NCBI GenBank assembly: GCA_016762975.1
Contig: JAESUV010000078.1
Span: forward strand, 1-5,332
Length of the DNA stretch: 5,332 nucleotides
Direction of reading: 5' to 3'
From: Gammaproteobacteria bacterium
Lineage (GTDB): Bacteria > Pseudomonadota > Gammaproteobacteria > Pseudomonadales > Pseudohongiellaceae
Shown: positions 1 through 4,153 of the stretch, piece by piece
How the letters are laid out: every line of letters starts with the position of its first letter
Position numbering within the stretch: position 1 is the first letter of the stretch
Made by a program: the position numbers and the translations under genes
The notes under the pieces: model-generated
The model's database searches: none
The model's input: the letters and a program-made list of their open reading frames with translations, nothing else
Told to the model about the DNA's origin: nothing

Positions 1-102
1 TTCGAGAACCCGCCCGTCCTGGAAGAGGACGGCCAGATTAAGGTGCCTCAGGGCCCGGGCCTCGGGGTTACGTTCAGGGCGGATTTGATCGAAAAGTTCT
101 GA
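1..102 (+). CDS. C-terminal end of an enolase-superfamily (mandelate racemase/muconate lactonizing) enzyme, partial
   Basis: Reading frame 1 is open from the window edge for 33 codons to a TGA at 100-102. The visible tail contains the motif GQIKVPQGPGLGV, followed by an acidic/hydrophobic tail ending ADLIEKF. A G-x-I-x-VP-x-GPGLGV segment is the usual C-terminal signature of mandelate racemase / muconate lactonizing enzyme family members, which includes sugar-acid dehydratases. These enzymes use Mg2+ to abstract a proton next to a carboxylate in the cytoplasm. The catalytic barrel and substrate-specificity residues lie outside the window, so the substrate cannot be named. The gene runs towards pqqC and is convergent with the pqq operon, so it is not part of it. 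The family call is an inference from this short tail. Confidence 0.66.
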   Translation, partial: FENPPVLEEDGQIKVPQGPGLGVTFRADLIEKF

Positions 103-135
103 CAAGTTAACCCTCAAGCTGTCAGTGTTTGGCGT

Positions 136-204
136 ATGGGCCGCTCAAAAATCTACGAGCGCGACCTACGTCCACCTGAAATAATTCAATATGCGGTATG
201 GTAA
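136..204 (+). pseudogene. Remnant of an IS6-family-like transposase N-terminus
   Basis: An ATG at 136 opens a 22-codon frame ending at TAA 202-204. It encodes a peptide that includes the stretch SKIYERDLRPPEIIQYAVW. This strongly resembles the start of IS6/IS26-type DDE transposases, which begin with a basic segment, then a PPEII-x-x-AVW-like motif, then LYxRFxLSxRDxEDLL. Here similarity ends exactly after the VW, where a stop follows; no catalytic DDE region is present. I saw no clear terminal inverted repeat or target duplication. The piece lies 33 nt after the enolase-family stop and about 100 nt from the decayed tRNA. It is best read as insertion-sequence debris. The match is from memory of the family and short, so chance similarity is possible. 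Confidence 0.55.
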
Positions 205-243
205 AGAAGAATTTCTGAGGGGTGGAACGGAGTACTCAGGAGC

Positions 244-271
244 AACGGACCTTGAAAATGCATAGTCCGTT
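244..271. repeat. Short inverted repeat in the convergent spacer
   Basis: AACGGAC at 244-250 is matched by its reverse complement GTCCGTT at 265-271, giving a perfect 7-bp stem around a 14-nt loop. Neither side has a T-tract, so it is a poor Rho-independent terminator for either convergent gene. It may be a leftover of the element that left the transposase fragment, or chance. Confidence 0.3.
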
Positions 272-306
272 ATGCCAAATCGTAAGTGGTTGAAAAGGTG
301 GGAAAA

Positions 307-383
307 TGGTGGGCCCACAGGGACTCGAACCCCGGACAAACAGATTATGAGTCCGCTACTCTAAACAGTTGGGTTTTATGCTC
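307..383 (-). pseudogene. Degenerate tRNA with CAU anticodon (Ile2- or Met-like), probably a tRNA pseudogene
   Basis: Read on the minus strand, the 3' half is a proper tRNA. It has an anticodon loop CTCATAA at 351-345 with anticodon CAT, a 5-nt variable loop, a T-arm CGGGG/CCCTG around TTCGAGT (334-318), the acceptor strand TGGGCCC, discriminator A and an encoded CCA ending at 307. Extended upstream, the 77-nt length fits, but the 5' half is damaged. The acceptor strand GAGCATA (383-377) gives A-C and A-G mismatches against TGGGCCC. The D-stem ACCC/GAGT has a C-A mismatch, and the D-loop has GT where the conserved GG is expected. The anticodon stem has two G-U pairs. The CTCATAA loop is shared by elongator tRNA-Met and tRNA-Ile2 (CAU read as AUA after lysidine modification). 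The GGGCCCA-type acceptor reminds me more of gammaproteobacterial tRNA-Ile2. It is unlikely to be functional. Confidence 0.68.
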
Positions 384-461
384 AATATATCTCTGCCGGT
401 ACTACTGTATTTTTACTCCGACCTCAAATTCCCTGATCTTATATTTCGATGTTTTTAAATA

Positions 462-1184
462 TTAAGCTTCCGGGCAGCTGTGAAATGGAGGTTCGGCATA
501 AACATAAGCAATCTGCATTGCATCAAGCATGGACCAGAGAATGTCCAATTTAAATTGAAGAATACCTAGGGCGTGTTCCTGCTGTTCTCTGGTCTGGAAA
601 TAATCCAGTGTAATATTCAGCCCGTGTTGAACGTCGCGCCGGGCCTCCGATAGACGCTTTCTGAAATATTGATATCCCTTGATGTCGATCCAGGGATAAT
701 GATCTGGCCAGGTATCCAATCTTTTCTGATGAATTTCCGGTGCAAATAGTTCTGTTAGCGATGAACAAGCTGCTTCCTGCCAACTCGCTCTACGGGCAAA
801 ATTTAAATACGCATCACAGGCAAAGCGAACGCCAGGTAACACATGCTCCTGAGATAGCACCTCCTGGCGGCTCATGCCCACGGCTTCGCCTAAACGCAGC
901 CATGCTTCTATGCCTCCTTCGTTACCGTCGACACCATCGTGATCTAGGATTCTTTGCACCCATTGGCGGCGTACATCACGCTCGTTACAGTTAGCCATGA
1001 TGGCGGCGTCTTTGATGGGGATGGTCGTCTGATAATAGAAGCGATTTGCTACCCACCCCTGGATCTGTTCTTTACTGCTCTTCCCGGAATTCATGTTTAA
1101 CTGGTAGGGGTGATGGATGTGATACAGCCGCCCTTTGTCCTTGAGTTTTTTCTCGAATTCTTCTCTGGTCCAAGCTTTAATCAT
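462..1184 (-). CDS. pqqC: Pyrroloquinoline-quinone synthase PqqC
   Basis: This 240-residue cytoplasmic protein catalyses the last step of PQQ synthesis: ring closure and an eight-electron oxidation of the late intermediate (AHQQ) using O2, without a metal or other cofactor. It is the normal size for the family and belongs to the heme-oxygenase-like (TenA/PqqC) all-helical fold. Family landmarks are YHIHHPY (residues 21-27), NRFYYQ (47-52), DHDG (81-84), ELFAP (145-149), H152, GYQYFRKRL (170-178) and K212. They correspond, with a shift of about two residues, to the His, Arg, Gln, Glu, Tyr and Lys active-site residues described for Klebsiella PqqC. The start at 1184 gives the usual MxxxWxREEFExKL beginning and has a weak AGAGAT-like ribosome site upstream. 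It sits 46 nt after pqqE and is the last gene of the run, an unusual position. No clear terminator follows it. Confidence 0.97.
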   Translation of the reverse strand: MIKAWTREEFEKKLKDKGRLYHIHHPYQLNMNSGKSSKEQIQGWVANRFYYQTTIPIKDAAIMANCNERDVRRQWVQRILDHDGVDGNEGGIEAWLRLGEAVGMSRQEVLSQEHVLPGVRFACDAYLNFARRASWQEAACSSLTELFAPEIHQKRLDTWPDHYPWIDIKGYQYFRKRLSEARRDVQHGLNITLDYFQTREQQEHALGILQFKLDILWSMLDAMQIAYVYAEPPFHSCPEA

Positions 1185-1230
1185 GTAGATCTCTATTTTT
1201 TAGTGGGGCGCTATCGTTTTTCTTTATTTA

Positions 1231-2373
1231 TTAGGTCAGTTCGAGTTTTTCCGCTCTTATTTTTTTCGAGTTACCAGGGTTTCGAAAGACCAGGTTTCGA
1301 GTTTCTTCTTCGTCGTAAGGTCTTTGAGCCTTCTCGGTGATTCTTAAAACTTCGTCATGATGAGGTGAGAGACTGCAAACGGGGTCGGCGTTGGTGGCAT
1401 CGCCAGTAAGCATAAGCGCCTGACAACGGCAGCCACCAAGATCGATCTCCTTTTCGGGGCAGCTCTTGCAAGGCTCTTTCATCCAGTCGGTTCCGCGAAA
1501 ACGGTTGAACAGATCTGAGTTGTGCCAGATGTCCTTTAACTCATAATCGCGAACATTGGGGAACTCTAATCCTGGGATTACTTTCGCCGCTTGGCAGGGT
1601 AATACTTCACCTTCTGGATTAACGGTCATGAAGGTTGTGCCCCAACCATTGCTGCATTTTTTTGGTCTATCGTCGTAGTAATCGGGTGCGACAAAGAATA
1701 TATCCATGTCTCCTTTATACTTCTCTCTAAATTCATTGGTTACGCGTTCGGCATCGATCAACTGCTCTTGGCTAGGCAGTAAGTGCTCTCTATTGTGTAG
1801 GCCCCAGCCATAGTATTGGCAGTTTGCCAACTCTACGAACTCCGCACCTACAGATTGTGCCATAGTTAAAAATTCTTCTACTTGATGCAGGTTCTGCCGA
1901 TGTAGTACAAAATTTAGCCCCAGCGCGAGCTCCTGTTTGATGACCTCTTTGGTCATCGCCACTTTGTGATCGAAGCTATCTGTTCCACCTAGTAGTTTAT
2001 TCGACTCGCGGTTGCTACCTTGAAAACTGATTTGTATATGACCAAGTCCTGCTTCTTTTAGCGTAGTTATTTTTTCGGCTGTTAAGCCGATTGAAGAAGT
2101 GATCAAGTTAATGTAGTAACCCAGCGACTTGGCTTCGACGACCAGTTCTTCGAGATCGTTGCGTACCAACGGTTCGCCGCCAGAAAAACCTAATTGTACG
2201 GCACCTAGCTTCCGCGCTTGGCGCATGACGCGAATCCATTCTTCGGTACTTAGCTCGTTCTTGCGAGATGCAGAAAGTTCAAGTGGGTTGGAGCAATAGG
2301 AGCACTGTACGGGACATGCAAAAGTCAGCTCTGCCAGAAGCCACATCGGGATATGATGAGTTGTTTTTTCCAT
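1231..2373 (-). CDS. pqqE: PqqA peptide cyclase PqqE (radical SAM/SPASM)
   Basis: This 380-residue cytoplasmic iron-sulfur enzyme uses S-adenosylmethionine radical chemistry to form the carbon-carbon bond between the Glu and Tyr side chains of PqqA while PqqA is held by PqqD. The radical SAM motif is C20-x3-C24-x2-C27, within FACPVQCSYC, and the SAM-contacting GGEP is at 65-68. The C-terminal SPASM domain carries C240, C260, C302, C305, C315, C317 and C333, with D311 in the sequence EIDLGGCRC. An Asp at this place is a known cluster ligand in PqqE. All expected cluster ligands are therefore present, and the length is typical. The gene starts 3 nt after the pqqD stop, which suggests translational coupling; the ribosome site AGGTGAG lies inside the end of pqqD. 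A typical PqqE ends soon after the SPASM domain with a short charged tail, as here. Confidence 0.98.
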   Translation of the reverse strand: MEKTTHHIPMWLLAELTFACPVQCSYCSNPLELSASRKNELSTEEWIRVMRQARKLGAVQLGFSGGEPLVRNDLEELVVEAKSLGYYINLITSSIGLTAEKITTLKEAGLGHIQISFQGSNRESNKLLGGTDSFDHKVAMTKEVIKQELALGLNFVLHRQNLHQVEEFLTMAQSVGAEFVELANCQYYGWGLHNREHLLPSQEQLIDAERVTNEFREKYKGDMDIFFVAPDYYDDRPKKCSNGWGTTFMTVNPEGEVLPCQAAKVIPGLEFPNVRDYELKDIWHNSDLFNRFRGTDWMKEPCKSCPEKEIDLGGCRCQALMLTGDATNADPVCSLSPHHDEVLRITEKAQRPYDEEETRNLVFRNPGNSKKIRAEKLELT

Positions 2374-2376
2374 ATT

Positions 2377-2664
2377 TTAGTCGCTCACCTGCACGATCCA
2401 AACTTGCTGCTGGGCATCGGTTAAAAACTCCTTGACGTCATTCGCCAAGCCTTCAGTGCCAGGAAATGCCTCGTTGAGTTCATCTACAATTGTGGCTGTG
2501 GTGGTTGGTTGTTGGCAGCGCTGCAAGATCTCGGCTGCGCTGCCACTTAATTTTATTAGACCTTCGGGGTAAAGCAGCACATGACATTGCTGCGCTTCTT
2601 CCCACTGAAATTGATATCGAGGGTTCAATTTGAATGACGCGGTCTCTAGGTTAAATTCACTCAT
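2377..2664 (-). CDS. pqqD: PqqA-binding chaperone PqqD
   Basis: This 95-residue protein has the size and shape of PqqD, the founding example of the RiPP recognition element. This small winged-helix-like domain binds the PqqA peptide and delivers it to PqqE. Features that can be seen are a beta-rich N-terminal half with LNPRYQFQWEEAQQCHVLLYPEG (residues 13-35, only its first part PRYQFQWEEAQ and last part LLYPEG being diagnostic), then KLSGSAAEILQRC (38-50) and a final amphipathic helical part ending in FLTDAQQQVWIV. The YPEG-x-x-KLSxSAxEIL pattern is the family hallmark. It is a free-standing gene, not fused to PqqC as in some methylotrophs. It lies 70 nt after pqqB and 3 nt before pqqE, so PqqD and PqqE are probably made together as partners. 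The start is supported by an upstream GAGAAG-type ribosome site. Confidence 0.95.
   Translation of the reverse strand: MSEFNLETASFKLNPRYQFQWEEAQQCHVLLYPEGLIKLSGSAAEILQRCQQPTTTATIVDELNEAFPGTEGLANDVKEFLTDAQQQVWIVQVSD
2384..2390 (-). promoter_or_regulatory. Ribosome binding site of pqqE, inside pqqD
   Basis: On the minus strand AGGTGAG occurs within the last codons of pqqD, about 10 nt before the pqqE ATG at 2373. With the 3-nt intergenic distance this supports the chosen pqqE start and coupled translation of PqqD and PqqE. Confidence 0.6.
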
Positions 2665-2694
2665 AGTATATAAATGCTTCTCTTCGGTTACGAC

Positions 2695-2709
2695 CTATCT
2701 AGCTATCTA
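2695..2709. repeat. Tandem 7-bp repeat in the pqqB-pqqD spacer
   Basis: CTATCTA occurs twice, at 2695-2701 and 2703-2709, separated by a single G. Because of the CTAGCTA junction the stretch is also partly self-complementary. It is in the 70-nt gap between pqqB and pqqD, the widest gap within the B-D-E-C group. No function can be assigned; it could be a slippage product. Confidence 0.4.
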
Positions 2710-2734
2710 TGTGGGCGATTTATTGAATGGTGGC

Positions 2735-3649
2735 TTATAATTCTACATCCATGCCATCAAATGACACCTCGATTCCTTCACTTTCCAGAATCTTCCGCTG
2801 CTCTGAATCTTCATCGAGTATGGGGTTGGTATTGTTTATATGAATCAAGATCTTTCTCGGTTTATCCATAGACTTCAAAACGCTGATCATGCCGTTCTCA
2901 CCGGATTGTGGCAGATGACCCATGTCTTCGGCTCTTTTATCGCCGACACCCGTCGTCAGCATCTCATCTTCTTGCCAAAAGGTGCCGTCCACTAATAGGC
3001 AGTCAGCTTCACTCATAAGTTGCCGTGTTTGATCGGTTAGATCACCTAGACCAGGCGAATAGAAAAGGTTCTTGCCGCTACTCTCATCGGTTACTTTAAT
3101 GCCGATGTTATCGCCTATGTGTGCATCGTTTCTGTGTGGTGAATAGGGCGGTGCCTTGCCGGTAACCGGGATGGCGGTGAAGTTCAAGCCGCTAATACCA
3201 GCAATATTGAAACTGCTTCCATCCAGAGGAATTGGGTGCCGGTTAATTCCGCCATTCCAGTGCTTCAACATGGTAAACAGGGGGAAGCCAGTGCTTAGGT
3301 CTTCATAGACCATATCGGTGCAATAGATTTCATGGGGACAGCCTTCGCGCAGCATCAATAGGCCGGTTGTATGGTCAATCTGACTATCAATATAGACAAT
3401 AGCTTTAATCGCCGTGTCTCTGAGCGCGCGTGCGGGCTGCAAAGTTGGAAAGGCGGCCAGTTGTGCAAGTAGGTCTGGAGAGGTGTTAAACAACACCCAA
3501 TCGACGCCGTCGGCGCTAATAGCTATAGATGACTGGGTTCTCGTGGTGGCGTTTATGGTCTGGTTGCGTACGCCATGGCAATTGGGGCAGTTGCAGTTCC
3601 ATTGCGGGAAGCCGCCACCCGCTGCTGATCCTAAAACTCTAACAAACAT
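2735..3649 (-). CDS. pqqB: PQQ biosynthesis protein PqqB (metallo-beta-lactamase fold)
   Basis: At 304 residues this is a full-length PqqB. The N-terminus MFVRVLGSAAGGGFPQWNC is nearly diagnostic. It runs into C19-N-C21-P-N-C24, the Cys cluster that binds a structural zinc. The metallo-beta-lactamase core shows the PqqB-type altered metal motif in DSQIDHTTGLL (88-98), plus NTSPDLLAQL (55-64), GHLPQSG (244-250) and KILIHINNTNPIL (266-278), supplying further His/Asp ligands. PqqB was once thought to be a PQQ carrier. Later biochemical work points to an iron-dependent hydroxylation of the tyrosine ring of the excised Glu-Tyr crosslink. No signal peptide is visible, so it is cytoplasmic. It is the first gene after the terminator that follows pqqA. 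Its ATG is preceded only by a weak CGGTAA-like ribosome site, in contrast to the better site of pqqA, so enzyme output should be lower than peptide output. Confidence 0.97.
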   Translation of the reverse strand: MFVRVLGSAAGGGFPQWNCNCPNCHGVRNQTINATTRTQSSIAISADGVDWVLFNTSPDLLAQLAAFPTLQPARALRDTAIKAIVYIDSQIDHTTGLLMLREGCPHEIYCTDMVYEDLSTGFPLFTMLKHWNGGINRHPIPLDGSSFNIAGISGLNFTAIPVTGKAPPYSPHRNDAHIGDNIGIKVTDESSGKNLFYSPGLGDLTDQTRQLMSEADCLLVDGTFWQEDEMLTTGVGDKRAEDMGHLPQSGENGMISVLKSMDKPRKILIHINNTNPILDEDSEQRKILESEGIEVSFDGMDVEL

Positions 3650-3712
3650 GGATTATTACCGTTATTTGATGGGTAGATGAAAGTCGCTTTTGTGCTGATC
3701 CAAAAAAAGGTC

Positions 3713-3742
3713 AAAAAAAACGCCAGACTAAGTCCGGCGTCT
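3713..3742 (-). terminator. Rho-independent terminator/attenuator between pqqA and pqqB
   Basis: In minus-strand RNA the stem is ACGCCGGAC (3740-3732), loop UUA, GUCUGGCGU (3728-3720): nine pairs, one of them G-U. It is followed directly by a run of eight U (3720-3713). This is a textbook intrinsic terminator. It lies about 100 nt past the pqqA stop and 63 nt before the pqqB start. Partial read-through would yield abundant short pqqA RNA and fewer pqqBDEC messages. I could not find a convincing promoter between it and pqqB: a TTGACC at 3714-3709 lacks a matching -10 box. Confidence 0.88.
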
Positions 3743-3749
3743 TTTACAA

Positions 3750-3759
3750 ACTAGCTAGT
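3750..3759. repeat. Perfect 10-bp CTAG-rich palindrome
   Basis: ACTAGCTAGT at 3750-3759 equals its own reverse complement and contains two overlapping-in-phase CTAG tetramers. It lies just ahead of the terminator stem in the pqqA-pqqB spacer. It could fold with the CTAG hairpin at 3771-3785 in alternative ways, or be a protein-binding site; neither is shown. Confidence 0.45.
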
Positions 3760-3770
3760 GATTCAACGAT

Positions 3771-3785
3771 GCTAGAAGCTCTAGC
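3771..3785 (-). repeat. Perfect 6-bp stem-loop in the pqqA-pqqB spacer
   Basis: GCTAGA (3771-3776) and TCTAGC (3780-3785) are exact reverse complements around a 3-nt loop, so the transcribed spacer can form a tight hairpin. There is no U-tract after it in the direction of transcription, so it is not a terminator itself. It may stabilise the 3' end of the short pqqA RNA or take part in a fold upstream of the terminator. Confidence 0.5.
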
Positions 3786-3825
3786 GGGCCAAATACAAGC
3801 CAATTTCACTCAGTACTACACGTTA

Positions 3826-3841
3826 AAGAAGTTTCCTTCTC
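3826..3841 (-). repeat. GAAA-loop hairpin directly after the pqqA stop codon
   Basis: In minus-strand RNA GAGAAG (3841-3836), loop GAAA, CUUCUU (3831-3826) form a 6-bp stem, one pair being G-U, capped by a GNRA-type tetraloop. It begins at the very next base after the pqqA TAA. Such a placement is common for hairpins protecting a small coding RNA from 3' decay, but this role is inferred. Confidence 0.5.
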
Positions 3842-3913
3842 TTAGCGTGTTTTGAAATACATAGTGATTTCAAAGCCAAGGCGCATATTTTGATAAGAAG
3901 GTTTAGTCCACAT
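3842..3913 (-). CDS. pqqA: PQQ precursor peptide PqqA (23 residues)
   Basis: The gene is too short for ordinary gene finding but clear on inspection. ATG at 3913 starts MWTKPSYQNMRLG, followed by FEITMYFKTR and TAA at 3844-3842. This is the normal PqqA length. It keeps the MW-x-KP start, the RLGFE-x-T-x-Y core and the basic C-terminus. Glu15 and Tyr19, in the required E-x3-Y spacing, are the two residues that become PQQ; the rest is leader and follower removed by proteases. Residues around the core are what PqqD and PqqE recognise. GGAG lies nine bases before the ATG. Upstream neighbours are the S9 peptidase gene, 240 nt away; downstream, after a hairpin-rich spacer and terminator, comes pqqB. 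The identity is beyond reasonable doubt given the neighbouring genes. Confidence 0.97.
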   Translation of the reverse strand: MWTKPSYQNMRLGFEITMYFKTR

Positions 3914-3922
3914 ATCGTTAAT

Positions 3923-3926
3923 CTCC
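3923..3926 (-). promoter_or_regulatory. Ribosome binding site of pqqA
   Basis: GGAG on the minus strand, nine bases before the pqqA ATG, in TTGGAGATTAACGATATG. It fixes the start of the 23-residue peptide and is a better match than the site before pqqB. Confidence 0.7.
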
Positions 3927-3936
3927 AAGCTGAAAA

Positions 3937-3950
3937 TTCAATTAATTGAA
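3937..3950. promoter_or_regulatory. Perfect 14-bp palindrome, possible operator upstream of pqqA
   Basis: TTCAATTAATTGAA at 3937-3950 is identical to its reverse complement. It ends 24 bp before the pqqA start and just downstream of a possible -10 box, where a transcription start would fall. Its length and position fit a dimeric repressor site, but AT-rich palindromes also arise by chance and no regulator gene is in the window. Confidence 0.35.
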
Positions 3951-3952
3951 AC

Positions 3953-3958
3953 ATTGTA
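3953..3958 (-). promoter_or_regulatory. Possible -10 box of the pqqA promoter
   Basis: TACAAT on the minus strand matches the sigma-70 -10 consensus at five of six positions and would place transcription start near 3946, about 33 nt before pqqA. No good -35 box is seen 16-18 bp upstream, so the promoter may need an activator. An alternative reading uses TTGTAA at 3968-3963 as a -35 with a poor -10 further down. Confidence 0.3.
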
Positions 3959-4092
3959 TTCATTACAACGCCACTGAGACTAGCAGAAAATATTGATCAG
4001 TACTATCGCAGCTTCGGTGGATCGCGGGCTTTTTGTGATGAATTGTGACTGCGGTAGTTGAAGCTCGTCTGAGCAGCTGTAAGGTTGTGCAA

Positions 4093-4129
4093 AATTTAAT
4101 TTAACTCGTTGATATTATTGAATTAAATT
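4093..4129. repeat. AT-rich inverted repeat downstream of the peptidase gene
   Basis: Arms at 4093-4104 and 4118-4129 are reverse complements at 11 of 12 positions (core AATTTAATT/AATTAAATT) around a 13-nt loop. It begins 24 nt past the peptidase stop. A pure A/T stem is a weak terminator, so it may be a regulatory or nucleoid-protein site ahead of pqqA, or a weak transcript end. Confidence 0.42.
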
Positions 4130-4153
4130 CGATCCACGCGTGAATCGGTTGCT

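Noticed and set aside
191..265. 24-codon plus-strand frame starting at ATG 191
   Set aside because: No ribosome site, no family resemblance, and it overlaps the transposase remnant and the short inverted repeat; most likely chance.
740..1340. Plus-strand open frames opposite pqqC and the end of pqqE
   Set aside because: They are antisense shadows of well-recognised genes with no ribosome site or recognisable protein.
2674..3680. Plus-strand open frames opposite pqqB
   Set aside because: Shadows of pqqB on the other strand; the encoded peptides show no family features.
3676..3714. Promoter for pqqB built on TTGACC at 3714-3709
   Set aside because: A good -35-like hexamer, but no acceptable -10 box occurs 15-19 bp downstream, and the bases belong to the terminator tail.
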